A stretch of DNA of 64,000 nucleotides, taken from contig JAGAIR010000006.1 in assembly GCA_017626435.1 (NCBI GenBank), positions 38,842 to 102,841 on the forward strand. Direction: 5' to 3'. Positions 1-8,720 of this stretch are shown piece after piece. The translations under genes were made by a program, and so were the position numbers. The number at the start of each line of letters is the position of its first letter. Position 1 is the stretch's first letter. The notes under the pieces were generated by a model. It saw only the letters and a list, made by a program, of their open reading frames with translations, did no database searches and was not told the origin of the DNA. The stretch comes from Lachnospiraceae bacterium. Its GTDB lineage: Bacteria > Bacillota_A > Clostridia > Lachnospirales > Lachnospiraceae.

Positions 1-208
1 TTGGTAAATACTCCAATACCTCAGAAAAATGCATATCACTAAAACGATATCCACTGATGACCACGCCTCCGTCTAACTGGTTTACTGCACTGACGATCTG
101 TGCTCCACTGTCACAGACCAGATTGACCTCATAACCATTGCGAATCAGAAGTTTTCTTAAATTTTTCGCATCCTCCAATTTTGGAAAAGCTACAATTATA
201 TCTGCCAT
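1..208 (-). CDS. ANTAR-type response regulator, N-terminal fragment (runs off window)
   Basis: Only the first 69 codons are in the window; the gene continues beyond base 1. The start ATG is preceded by AGGAGG with 8 nt spacing. The peptide begins MADIIVAFPKLEDAKNLRK and continues as an alternating strand/helix segment (LVCDSGAQIV, VVISGYRFSDMHFSEVLEYLP) like the degenerate receiver half of the ANTAR regulators that commonly follow glnA in Lachnospiraceae. The RNA-binding ANTAR helices would lie outside the window, so this is family recognition from the N-terminus plus context. It lies 49 nt after glnA on the same strand, so it is probably co-transcribed. ANTAR proteins bind paired hexaloop RNA hairpins and relieve transcription termination; a candidate target is the gltB leader at 15611-15660. 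Confidence 0.6.
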   Translation of the reverse strand, partial: MADIIVAFPKLEDAKNLRKLLIRNGYEVNLVCDSGAQIVSAVNQLDGGVVISGYRFSDMHFSEVLEYLP

Positions 209-257
209 GTAGAAAGCCTCCTGCGTGTTACTCACTTTTCCAGTCGCATATATAGAT

Positions 258-1571
258 TTATACTGTACCCAGATAACGTTCCAGCTCCCAGCCGGTTACC
301 TGCTTACAATACTCGTTCCATTCTGCATCCTTGGTATACACCAGATGTTCAGAGATGTGGCTTCCTAATACATTCTGTAAAAAATCATCCTGTTTAAACT
401 GTTTTACTGCTTCATAAAGAGTACGTGGCAGTGTTACACACTCCTCAATCTCCTTTTCTGTCATCCTGTCCATACATGCCGGCGGTTCCATTTCCTGACG
501 GATTCCTTCCAGTCCTGACGCCAGGCAGGCAGCCATCACCAGATAAGGATTAGCAGCCCCATCCGGACTCCGGAGTACAATCCTTGCCCCATCCCCGCCA
601 ATCGATGTCAGGCGGATCAGTGGGCTGGTATTATGTGCAGACCAGCCCACCGTAACCGGTGCCAGATATCCCGGAATCAGTCTCTTATAGGAATTGACAA
701 GAGGATTATTTACCAGAGACATATTGGCAATATGATTTAAGATACCTGCCATAAAATGATAGCCTTCCCTGCTGACTCCCAGGGAATCCGAACGATCTGT
801 AAAAATATTTTTTCCATCCTTTGACAAAGAGAACGTATAATGTGCTCCAGACCCTTTCACATGCTTCTTTGGTTTTGGCATAAAAGTAGCATGAAGACCA
901 TGACGCTTTGCTACAGTACGCACCACCAGCTTTGCAGTCATAATATCATCAGCCATAGAAAGAGCATCTTTGTGGCTCATGTCCAACGCATGCTGTGCTG
1001 CTTCATCGGAATGGTAGGATGATTCCACATCAATTCCCATATCTGCCAGATAAAGCACCATATCACGCCGGGCATTTTCCCCGCAGTCAGCAGGCCCAAC
1101 ATCAAAATAGCCGCCCTTTTCACTAGAATGATTGGTCGGCTCTCCGTTCTCGCCAAGGTCAAACAGGAAGAACTCATTCTTTAATGCAACATCGAAATCA
1201 TATCCCATTTCTTTAGCCTGTGCGATTGTTCTCTTTAATATATAACGACTGTCCCCATCAAAAGGTTTCCCATCGGGTTTTACCACATCACAGATAAAAC
1301 GGGCAACCTTTCCGTGCTGCGGACGCCACGGGAATATTACAAATGTATCTAAATCAGGAACTAAAAACAACTCCTCATATCCTTTCCCACGAAAGCCATC
1401 AATTGCAGCACAATCAAATTTACAACGGCCATCCAGAATTCTGTCAATCTGATCCACGGTAGCCGCCATATTTTTCAGATTTCCTGCAATATCCGTAAAC
1501 TGAAGACGAATAAACTCGATGTCTTCTTCCTCAATCATGTCTAAAATATCGTCTCTGGTGTACTTCGCCAC
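258..1571 (-). CDS. glnA: Glutamine synthetase, type I
   Basis: 437 aa, the usual length of the GSI-alpha class in Firmicutes. It makes glutamine from glutamate, ammonia and ATP in the cytoplasm. Recognisable blocks are the NEFFLF metal-site strand, GSGAHYTFSL, the NPLVNSYKRLIPGYLAPV ammonia/ATP region and RSPDGAANPYLV. The start is GTG, chosen because AGGAGG sits 7 nt upstream and the protein then begins MAKYTRDDIL; an ATG slightly upstream is out of frame. A consensus SigA promoter lies 64-92 bp upstream. Expected to act with GltBD encoded about 8 kb away. No terminator-type leader was found between promoter and start, so any control is likely at initiation or by feedback. Confidence 0.97.
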   Translation of the reverse strand: MAKYTRDDILDMIEEEDIEFIRLQFTDIAGNLKNMAATVDQIDRILDGRCKFDCAAIDGFRGKGYEELFLVPDLDTFVIFPWRPQHGKVARFICDVVKPDGKPFDGDSRYILKRTIAQAKEMGYDFDVALKNEFFLFDLGENGEPTNHSSEKGGYFDVGPADCGENARRDMVLYLADMGIDVESSYHSDEAAQHALDMSHKDALSMADDIMTAKLVVRTVAKRHGLHATFMPKPKKHVKGSGAHYTFSLSKDGKNIFTDRSDSLGVSREGYHFMAGILNHIANMSLVNNPLVNSYKRLIPGYLAPVTVGWSAHNTSPLIRLTSIGGDGARIVLRSPDGAANPYLVMAACLASGLEGIRQEMEPPACMDRMTEKEIEECVTLPRTLYEAVKQFKQDDFLQNVLGSHISEHLVYTKDAEWNEYCKQVTGWELERYLGTV

Positions 1572-1634
1572 TTTGCATCCTCCTATTCCTGTCTAACATT
1601 TTGCCCTAGTAACGGCAGTTTACACATTTCTCCT

Positions 1635-1663
1635 ATTATATACTTTATTTGCCATGGTGTCAA
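1635..1663 (-). promoter_or_regulatory. SigA promoter of glnA
   Basis: On the minus strand TTGACA (1663-1658), a 17-bp spacer and TATAAT (1640-1635): a perfect consensus match. Transcription would start near 1628, leaving a leader of about 57 nt before the GTG start of glnA. Confidence 0.85.
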
Positions 1664-1751
1664 AAAAAATCAAGGCAAAAGATAATAAAATTTTATACAA
1701 AAATGAACAGGAAATGATTTAATTTTTGAATGATTTGTTATTCTGTCCGGA

Positions 1752-1802
1752 AAAAAAAACACCACAGAACAGAGAGCTTTTATGAGCCTGTGTTCTGTGG
1801 TG
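1752..1802 (-). terminator. Intrinsic terminator after carB
   Basis: A 12-bp stem (CACCACAGAACA pairing with TGTTCTGTGGTG) is followed on the minus strand by nine T residues. It lies about 55 nt after the carB stop and separates carB from glnA. Confidence 0.95.
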
Positions 1803-1855
1803 ACCTGCTGGCAGATTCCATCACTGTCTGCCTATCTATCCGATAACAGACAACA

Positions 1856-4800
1856 TCATCCGTTGATTTCACTATGAAGCTTCTGCAGGGATTTTACCCC
1901 ACTGCTTCCATTTGTTTTGATATCGTGGATTCCCTCTGCAGTTGCCCTTGCTGCTGCAATCGTAGTCATATATGGAATCTTTGCCTTGATTGCAGCCTTT
2001 CTCAAATAACTGTCATCATTTACATCATCTTTATTTCTTGGTGAATTAATGACCAGATGAACATCTCCATTTGTGATCATATCATAAATATTCGGACGTC
2101 CCTCATGCATTTTTTTCACCTTAGAAGCCGTAATACCGGCCTCTGAAAGAATATCATAAGTTCCTGCCGTAGCTATGATCCGGAATCCGTCACCGGCAAA
2201 ACTTCTGGCTACCTCGATCACCTCATCCTTATCCTTGTCATTGACGGAAATCAAAACAGTCCCTTCCAGCGGAAGTTTGGACTGGATCGCTTCCTGTGCT
2301 TTAAAAAACGCTTCTCCATAAGAATCTGAAAGTCCCAGCACCTCTCCGGTAGAACGCATTTCCGGTCCCAATACCGGGTCAACCTCAGGGAACATGTTAA
2401 ATGGGAACACTGCTTCCTTTACACCATAATTCGGTATCTTCTGCTCACGCAGAGCAGGTACCGGAGATGGGCGGCCGGTAAGTTCTGCAGTGATAATATC
2501 CGTGGCGATCGGCACCATACGGACATTACACACTTTAGATACCAGTGGTACCGTACGGGAAGCTCTTGGATTTGCCTCCAGCACATAGACCTTGCCATTT
2601 TCTATGGCATACTGCATGTTCATCAGCCCCTTGACATGCATTTCCTCTGCAATTTTTCTCGTGTACTCCTTAATGGTTGCTACATTTTCCTCCGAAATGT
2701 GAACAGACGGAATTATGCAGGCGGAATCCCCGGAGTGGACACCAGCCAGCTCAATATGTTCCATCACGGCAGGAACAAAGGCATTGGTGCCATCACTGAT
2801 GGCATCTGCCTCGCATTCGGTAGCATGATTCAGAAAACGGTCGATCAGAATTGGCCTGTCCGGAGTAACACCCACAGCTGCATTCATATACTCTGTCATT
2901 CCCTCATCATCATAGACTACCTCCATACCACGTCCTCCTAACACATAGGAAGGACGTACCATGGCAGGATATCCAATCTTCGAAGCAATGGCGATAGCCT
3001 CCTCCACCGTTGTAGCCATACCGGATTCCGGCATCGGTATCTCCAGTTTTTCCATCATAGCCCGGAATAAGTCCCTATCCTCTGCCAGATCGATGACAGA
3101 AGGTGCGGTACCCAGGATCTTTACGCCATTTTTCTCAAGCTCTGCTGCCAGATTCAGAGGTGTCTGGCCTCCAAACTGTGCGATTACGCCCAGAGGTTTC
3201 TCTTTCTGATAAATACTGAGAACATCCTCCAGTGTCAGCGGTTCAAAATATAACTTATCTGATGTATCATAATCTGTCGATACCGTCTCTGGATTGCAAT
3301 TGACAATAATTGTCTCAAAACCCAGCTTTTTCAGGGCAATGGAAGCATGGACACAGCAATAGTCAAACTCAATCCCCTGTCCGATCCGGTTTGGTCCACC
3401 ACCCAGGATCATAATCTTTGGCTTATCCGTATGGATCGGATTCTTATCCGGTCCATTGTAAGTAGAGTAGTAATATGCACTGTCTTCTGTTCCGCTCACA
3501 TGAACGCCTTCCCATGCCTCCTCTACTCCCAGTTCCAAACGGCGGTTACGGACCGCTTCCTCTGGAATTTCCAGAATCTGGCTTAAATACTTATCCGAAA
3601 ATCCATCCTTTTTTGCAGCGATCAAAAGTTCGTCTGCCGGCAGGCTTCCCTTCTGCTTCAGAAGTTTTTCTTCCTCCTCTACCAGTTCTTTCATCTGTTC
3701 AATAAAGTAATGCTTCACTTTGGTAATCTCAAAGATTTCGTCCACGGTAGCACCTTTCCGCAATGCTTCATACATAATAAAATGTCTTTCACTGGACGGC
3801 GTCACCAGCTTATGCAGCAGTTCTTCTTTGGAGAGAGCATCAAAATTTTTCGCATAGCCAAGACCGTATCTGCCTGTTTCTAAGCTTCGGATTGCCTTCT
3901 GAAATGCCTCTTTGTAGGTTTTTCCAATACTCATCACTTCGCCCACAGCACGCATCTGGGTTCCCAGCTTGTCCTCTACCCCCTTAAACTTCTCAAATGC
4001 CCATCGGGCGAACTTGATCACAACATAATCCCCATCCGGCACATACTTGTCCAGTGTGCCATATTTTCCACATGGGATATCCTTCAATGTCAGACCGGAA
4101 GCCAGCATTGCGGAAACCAGAGCAATAGGAAAACCGGTTGCCTTGGAAGCCAGGGCTGAGGAACGGGACGTACGAGGGTTGATCTCGATAACAATGATAC
4201 GGTCTGTCACAGGATCATGGGCAAACTGTACATTGGTACCTCCGATAACCTGTACGGATTCCACAATTTTATATGCCTGTTCCTGTAATTTCTTCTGACA
4301 TTCTTCAGAAATCGTAAGCATCGGAGCTGAGCAAAAGGAATCCCCTGTATGTACACCCAGAGGGTCAATATTTTCAATAAAACATACGGTAATAATATTG
4401 TTGTCAGCATCACGGACCACTTCAAGCTCCAGCTCTTCCCAGCCCAGCACAGATTCCTCCACAAGCACCTGGCCTACAAGGCTCGCCTGAAGCCCTCTGG
4501 CACAAACTGTCTTTAACTCCTCTTTGTTATACACAAGTCCGCCTCCGGCACCACCCATAGTGTATGCAGGACGAAGCACTACCGGATAACCAAGTTCATC
4601 CGCAATGGCAAGTGCCTCCTCTACCGTGTAAGCCACCTCGCTCCTTGCCATCTCAATGCCCAGCTTATCCATAGTCTTCTTAAACTCAATACGGTCCTCC
4701 CCACGTTCAATGGCATCTACCTGGACACCGATCACCTTCACATTATATTTATCCAATATTCCTTTGTTGTGAAGCTCTGCACATAAATTTAATCCAGACT

Positions 4801-5077
4801 GTCCGCCAAGGTTTGGCAACAGTGCATCCGGACGTTCCTTTGCAATGATCTGTTCCAGTCTTTCAACATTCAATGGCTCAATATACGTCACATCTGCCGT
4901 CTCCGGATCAGTCATGATAGTAGCCGGATTCGAATTAACTAATACGATTTCGTATCCCAGCTTTTTAAGTGCCTTGCACGCCTGTGTCCCAGAATAGTCA
5001 AACTCACACGCCTGTCCAATGATGATCGGGCCAGAACCGATAATCAGCACCTTATGGATATCTGTTCTCTTTGGCAT
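1856..5077 (-). CDS. carB: Carbamoyl-phosphate synthase, large subunit
   Basis: 1073 aa, full length. It forms carbamoyl phosphate from bicarbonate, ammonia (from CarA) and two ATP for pyrimidines and arginine. The two homologous ATP-grasp halves are visible: residues about 1-400 (GSGPIIIGQACEFDYSG) and 550-930 (GGGPNRIGQGIEFDYCC), then the regulatory MGS-like domain at the C-terminus (KVKKMHEGRPNIYDMI). The start at MPKRTDIHK is set by AAGGAGGAG upstream. No carA lies next to it: upstream are HEPN/nucleotidyltransferase genes and downstream is glnA, so the small subunit must be elsewhere. A strong terminator follows. Confidence 0.97.
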   Translation of the reverse strand: MPKRTDIHKVLIIGSGPIIIGQACEFDYSGTQACKALKKLGYEIVLVNSNPATIMTDPETADVTYIEPLNVERLEQIIAKERPDALLPNLGGQSGLNLCAELHNKGILDKYNVKVIGVQVDAIERGEDRIEFKKTMDKLGIEMARSEVAYTVEEALAIADELGYPVVLRPAYTMGGAGGGLVYNKEELKTVCARGLQASLVGQVLVEESVLGWEELELEVVRDADNNIITVCFIENIDPLGVHTGDSFCSAPMLTISEECQKKLQEQAYKIVESVQVIGGTNVQFAHDPVTDRIIVIEINPRTSRSSALASKATGFPIALVSAMLASGLTLKDIPCGKYGTLDKYVPDGDYVVIKFARWAFEKFKGVEDKLGTQMRAVGEVMSIGKTYKEAFQKAIRSLETGRYGLGYAKNFDALSKEELLHKLVTPSSERHFIMYEALRKGATVDEIFEITKVKHYFIEQMKELVEEEEKLLKQKGSLPADELLIAAKKDGFSDKYLSQILEIPEEAVRNRRLELGVEEAWEGVHVSGTEDSAYYYSTYNGPDKNPIHTDKPKIMILGGGPNRIGQGIEFDYCCVHASIALKKLGFETIIVNCNPETVSTDYDTSDKLYFEPLTLEDVLSIYQKEKPLGVIAQFGGQTPLNLAAELEKNGVKILGTAPSVIDLAEDRDLFRAMMEKLEIPMPESGMATTVEEAIAIASKIGYPAMVRPSYVLGGRGMEVVYDDEGMTEYMNAAVGVTPDRPILIDRFLNHATECEADAISDGTNAFVPAVMEHIELAGVHSGDSACIIPSVHISEENVATIKEYTRKIAEEMHVKGLMNMQYAIENGKVYVLEANPRASRTVPLVSKVCNVRMVPIATDIITAELTGRPSPVPALREQKIPNYGVKEAVFPFNMFPEVDPVLGPEMRSTGEVLGLSDSYGEAFFKAQEAIQSKLPLEGTVLISVNDKDKDEVIEVARSFAGDGFRIIATAGTYDILSEAGITASKVKKMHEGRPNIYDMITNGDVHLVINSPRNKDDVNDDSYLRKAAIKAKIPYMTTIAAARATAEGIHDIKTNGSSGVKSLQKLHSEING

Positions 5078-5133
5078 AAAATAACTCCTCCTTAACATCT
5101 GTCATATCATTTTTTCAAAATGCATTGTTTTTT

Positions 5134-5162
5134 ATTATATATGGAACAGAGAGATTATACAA
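5134..5162 (-). promoter_or_regulatory. Putative SigA promoter of carB
   Basis: TTGTAT (5162-5157), a 17-bp spacer and TATAAT (5139-5134) on the minus strand. The -35 element falls in the loop and one arm of the inverted repeat at 5146-5177. Confidence 0.55.
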
Positions 5163-5177
5163 GGATAATCTCTCTGT
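5146..5177. repeat. 13-bp inverted repeat between the HEPN gene and carB
   Basis: ACAGAGAGATTAT and ATAATCTCTCTGT pair perfectly around a 6-nt loop. Neither strand has a clean T-run directly after the stem, so it is a poor intrinsic terminator. It overlaps the carB promoter and could be an operator or a 3'-end hairpin of the upstream operon. Confidence 0.6.
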
Positions 5178-5190
5178 GTCAGTCTGCTTT

Positions 5191-5649
5191 TTAAAATGCC
5201 TTCATTTCGTTTAACTTCTCCTTCTCCCCACTGCGTCTGGAACGCTCTGAAGCCATGATCTTTAATACTTCTTCTTTTATTTCATCGACGATCCGGATTG
5301 CCTCCAAAGCATCTTCTTCTGTAGAAAGAATAAAATTATCTCCCGGATAACGGGCGTCAAAATAAAAATCCCCCAGCCATTTGCAATCCTTGGAGGATAA
5401 TTCTGTATAATACTTTTCCTTGATCTTGTTTAAAATAGAACGAAGATTATGTGTCTTCAAAAGCCTTACTGCATCTTCGTCCTCCGGAAATGCAATATCT
5501 ATGACCGCCTTCAGATATTTCTCTGCGGCCTGGGCACAGCCTGCCGTTACGGAATTAAAATTTCCAATTTCCCGGCACAGATCCATACCATATTTTGCAA
5601 ACAGATAATCATTTTCTGCAATTCCAAGGTAAGAATTTACTTTTTCCAT
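5191..5649 (-). CDS. HEPN domain protein
   Basis: 152 aa, almost all helical, with the layout of the COG2250-type HEPN family: an N-terminal helix (AENDYLFAKYGMDL), a conserved Q-A-A-E-K-Y-L-K-A helix, KTHNLRSIL, and FDARYPGDN near the end. The start overlaps the end of the nucleotidyltransferase gene by 13 bp, so the two are translationally coupled. HEPN proteins paired with minimal nucleotidyltransferases form toxin-antitoxin or defence modules in many prokaryotes. The catalytic R-x4-6-H of RNase-type HEPN toxins is not seen in its usual place; the only such spacing (RLLKTH) lies in the KTH-N-L motif, which is conserved for other reasons in this subfamily. An RNase role is therefore uncertain. 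The last 20 residues are very charged. Confidence 0.8.
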   Translation of the reverse strand: MEKVNSYLGIAENDYLFAKYGMDLCREIGNFNSVTAGCAQAAEKYLKAVIDIAFPEDEDAVRLLKTHNLRSILNKIKEKYYTELSSKDCKWLGDFYFDARYPGDNFILSTEEDALEAIRIVDEIKEEVLKIMASERSRRSGEKEKLNEMKAF

Positions 5650-6005
5650 AACAAAATGCCATCCTTTCTGACTTCTCTTACCAGCCGGCAGTCCGACTCC
5701 TCAAACTGTTTCCTGGTATAAAAAATCAAATCTGCTTCATTCTCCTCAAACCAGGAACAAAGCTGTCCGCGGACTTCCCGCGGCACCTCCGTCTCTGTGA
5801 TAGCCAGGATATCAAGGTCACTTCCGGCTCTTTGTTCCATGCGGGCATAACTTCCAAACAAAACCACCATGGAAAGAGAGTTCACTTTCTGTAATTTCTC
5901 AAGATATTGGACTAACCGGTTCTTTATCAAAGAAGAATACGGCAGTTTACTGATATATTCCGCAATACGATTTTTCTCAGCACACAGTTCTTTCACACCA
6001 GTCAC
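5637..6005 (-). CDS. MNT-type nucleotidyltransferase domain protein
   Basis: 122 aa. It carries the minimal nucleotidyltransferase signature GSYAR followed by AGSDLD, giving the two metal-binding aspartates, with a third acidic position in ADLIFY. The start is GTG and overlaps the stop of the AI-2E gene as GTGA. The next gene is a HEPN protein overlapping by 13 bp. In characterised MNT/HEPN pairs the MNT protein is the antitoxin and AMPylates or otherwise neutralises the HEPN partner. Here that role is inferred only from pairing and motifs. Confidence 0.82.
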   Translation of the reverse strand: MTGVKELCAEKNRIAEYISKLPYSSLIKNRLVQYLEKLQKVNSLSMVVLFGSYARMEQRAGSDLDILAITETEVPREVRGQLCSWFEENEADLIFYTRKQFEESDCRLVREVRKDGILLWKK

Positions 6006-7183
6006 TCCTTCAACTCCTTCTTTTTTAACTCCCTCTGTTCCAATGGATTTTGTTTTCCGCTATGAACAGGAACCTTCTTCTGAAGATCATTTTGCAGCAG
6101 CTGATACAGGGCAGCTACCAAAGGAACTCCAAGAAGCATTCCTGCAATCCCCATGATGCCTCCACCAACTGTTACAGCAGCCAGAACCCAGATGCCCGGC
6201 AATCCAATGGAAGAACCTACCACCTTCGGATAGATGAGATTACCTTCCAGCTGCTGCAGAACAACTAAAAATACAACAAAAAGTACAGCTTTCACTGGAG
6301 ATACACTGCATATCATAAAGGCTCCAACACCACCACCTACATAGGCTCCCGCTACAGGAATCAATGCGGTAAATCCAATCAACGTTCCTACCATAGTAGC
6401 ATATGGAAAACGGAAGATCAGCATTCCCACAATACAAAGTACACCTAGAATCACAGCCTCCACACACTGGCCAACAATAAAACTGTGAAAACTTTGATGG
6501 ACCACACGCAATACATAATAGATCTTCTCATACCATTTGGACAGATACGCGCGAAGAATCCTGTCCGCGCCATCTGCAAGTTTTTCCTTGCAAGCCAGCA
6601 GATAAATCGCAAAAACCAATGCAACCAGAATCGTTACAATCGTAGAAAATACAGAAGAAACAACTGAGACCAGAGTATTCATGGCACCACCCAGTCCAGC
6701 TCCCAGCAGGGAAGCTGCCTTTGCTACCATACCTTCCATATCGCTGGGATTAAAATCCATTTTTTCCCCAAGCTGGTTCAGGTAATCTAAGATTTCCGGA
6801 TCATCCTGCAGTCTGGACTGGATCACATCCCACATCTCAGGGATCTCCTGCACCAGCAGTTTAATACAATTTACCAGCTCCGGAATGATCAACACACAGA
6901 CAAAAAGCACGATCAACACAAAACTGACCAGCGACAATATGATACAGACGGGTCTTCTAACTTTTCCGGTATTCACCTTTCCCACCTTTACCGGATAATA
7001 TTTTTCATAAAATACCATCAGAATATTTAGTACATAGGCAATCATGCCCCCCACCATAAGAGGAACTGCTGCCTGAAAGCCCACTCCCAACATCTGCATC
7101 ACACTATCCCAATAACGGAGACACAGCAAAAATACTGCCACAATAAGAATCAGATTCTTGTATTTCTTCTCAATTGAAAACAT
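6002..7183 (-). CDS. AI-2E family (YtvI/YdiK-like) membrane permease
   Basis: 393 aa with about eight hydrophobic segments and the family's central soluble stretch (PEMWDVIQSRLQDDPEIL). The pair GLPGIWVLAAVTVGGGIMG and GMLLGVPLVAALYQ is typical of the AI-2E transporter family. The substrate is unknown: family members have been linked to autoinducer-2 export or Na+/H+ exchange, but most are uncharacterised. The start at MFSIEKKYKN is preferred over a longer frame because AAGGGG lies upstream. It overlaps the nucleotidyltransferase start, so permease, MNT and HEPN form one operon. Confidence 0.88.
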   Translation of the reverse strand: MFSIEKKYKNLILIVAVFLLCLRYWDSVMQMLGVGFQAAVPLMVGGMIAYVLNILMVFYEKYYPVKVGKVNTGKVRRPVCIILSLVSFVLIVLFVCVLIIPELVNCIKLLVQEIPEMWDVIQSRLQDDPEILDYLNQLGEKMDFNPSDMEGMVAKAASLLGAGLGGAMNTLVSVVSSVFSTIVTILVALVFAIYLLACKEKLADGADRILRAYLSKWYEKIYYVLRVVHQSFHSFIVGQCVEAVILGVLCIVGMLIFRFPYATMVGTLIGFTALIPVAGAYVGGGVGAFMICSVSPVKAVLFVVFLVVLQQLEGNLIYPKVVGSSIGLPGIWVLAAVTVGGGIMGIAGMLLGVPLVAALYQLLQNDLQKKVPVHSGKQNPLEQRELKKKELKE

Positions 7184-7220
7184 CCTATACCCCTTTCCCG
7201 TACAAAAATAGTTATTTAAG

Positions 7221-7249
7221 AATATACTATAGGAAAGAAAATAATACAA
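7221..7249 (-). promoter_or_regulatory. SigA-type promoter of the AI-2E/MNT/HEPN operon
   Basis: TTGTAT (7249-7244), a 17-bp spacer and TATATT (7226-7221) on the minus strand, about 40 bp upstream of the chosen start. Confidence 0.55.
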
Positions 7250-7274
7250 CTGAAAATTTTATTTCCCCGGATTT

Positions 7275-8720
7275 TTATTTTAGTTCCAGCAAAAACCACG
7301 ACGAATCCTCTCCCCCGGTACCCTCTATCAAAAATTTATTTTCTGTCAGATTATACACCATCTCTACTTTTCCAATATCCGAAAAAACCTCCTTGGAAAA
7401 ATCAACTACTTTACCGGATTTCAGCCACAGCACCTTGCATTCCAGGTTTTCATTAAACAGGCATAATACAGAACGGTTTCCTCTCATCCCTGCATCTCTC
7501 CAGGATTCATCCGCAGGTATTTTATATTTTCTTCCTGACACAACATCCACCACATGAAAGACACCTTTTTGGTAATGTACTGATACCATGGAGCCAGCTT
7601 CTACCGGATTTTCATTATTCAGTTTCCTCATGGTGTGCTTTTTTAAATGATATATGCCTGCAGCGTAACCATCCGTCTCTCCTTCTCCCAAATAGGCAAT
7701 CCCTAAATGGATATTATCAATAAATGTAAAATCTGATTCCTGTAAATAAGGAGACACATCGGGCAACAGGTAACTCTGTTTTTTTCTGGTATCATAGACA
7801 TACCATCTGCGTCCCATCTCATCATCCAGTTTCTTTCCTTTTCGGATTTCCTCGACATTGGAGCGGTAAAGGATAAACCGCCCATTTTGACTGATGTCGG
7901 ATGGCATCATTTCATAAATCGTACTGTTCTGCTTTTTTGCAAGCCGCAGGACATCGTTTTCTATTTTGTCCGATATCAACCGGGTCTCTCCGCTGGAAAG
8001 GTCCACATAGCAGCTTGTGGCATAATCTCCAATCTGAACAGCCATTACTGCCCGGTTCTTTTTATCAATTTGCGGCAAAACCCACTCTACAGCCCCGCTG
8101 GTACTTAATTCATATAAGATATCCCCTCGTCGGACATAGTCAAAGGAAAATTTTCTCTTTTCTTGATTGAAAATAATCTCCCCGGTACAGATCTGTTTTT
8201 CTGCTTCTACCAACCGGTCCCCCTGAAAATCATAAACCTTTTCCCCATCCTCCGAAATCAAAAATCCATTTTCCACCTCAGCAAAGGATGGCATAGATGG
8301 AATCCGGCTGACCTTCACACCAGTTATCTGTTCCGCCTGCCTGTCATCACTCACATCTCCAGAGGGTTCAGATAAAGCTGCTGTGTTATCATTTTTTTCC
8401 ACACTTTGTTCCTTTATGATAAAAACAGAATCCAAAAAAGTACCCAGCTTTTCTAAAGCACCTGTAGCAAAAGCCATTTTTGTCGATAACAGGATGATCA
8501 GGAGACATACTGGAACAAAAACAATCCCTCCTTTCCTCCAGCCCAGATGAAAATCACCTCCTGTTTTTTTAGTTTGTATCCTTTCTATTGTTTTTTCTTC
8601 CCAGGAAGAGGGTGCCTTGATTTTTTCAATCGCTTTCCAGTCAAATGCTTTCCGTATATTATCCTCTCTCTCCTCTTTTTCCTGTCTGATGGATCCGAAA
8701 TTTTGACCTCTATTTCTCAT
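7275..8720 (-). CDS. Membrane-anchored partner (probable anti-sigma) of the ECF sigma factor
   Basis: 481 aa. It has a charged cytoplasmic N-terminus of about 65 residues (RKAFDWKAIEKIK, SSWEEKTIERIQTK), one transmembrane segment at about 65-85 (GGIVFVPVCLLIILLSTKMA), and a large extracytoplasmic part of about 390 residues rich in short beta segments (ENGFLISEDGEKVYDF, GDILYELSTSGAVEW, RWYVYDTRKKQSYLLPD). That part could be a propeller-like sensor, but no named domain is certain. The start at MRNRGQNF overlaps the sigma gene by 11 bp, so the proteins are translationally coupled. Topology and gene order fit a transmembrane anti-sigma factor. It has no zinc-binding HxxxCxxC motif. Confidence 0.6.
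   Translation of the reverse strand: MRNRGQNFGSIRQEKEEREDNIRKAFDWKAIEKIKAPSSWEEKTIERIQTKKTGGDFHLGWRKGGIVFVPVCLLIILLSTKMAFATGALEKLGTFLDSVFIIKEQSVEKNDNTAALSEPSGDVSDDRQAEQITGVKVSRIPSMPSFAEVENGFLISEDGEKVYDFQGDRLVEAEKQICTGEIIFNQEKRKFSFDYVRRGDILYELSTSGAVEWVLPQIDKKNRAVMAVQIGDYATSCYVDLSSGETRLISDKIENDVLRLAKKQNSTIYEMMPSDISQNGRFILYRSNVEEIRKGKKLDDEMGRRWYVYDTRKKQSYLLPDVSPYLQESDFTFIDNIHLGIAYLGEGETDGYAAGIYHLKKHTMRKLNNENPVEAGSMVSVHYQKGVFHVVDVVSGRKYKIPADESWRDAGMRGNRSVLCLFNENLECKVLWLKSGKVVDFSKEVFSDIGKVEMVYNLTENKFLIEGTGGEDSSWFLLELK

Noticed and set aside
5146..5177. PyrR-type attenuator before carB, because of CAGAGAGATT
   Set aside because: The motif sits in a simple perfect stem at or upstream of the predicted start site, without the terminator/antiterminator architecture.
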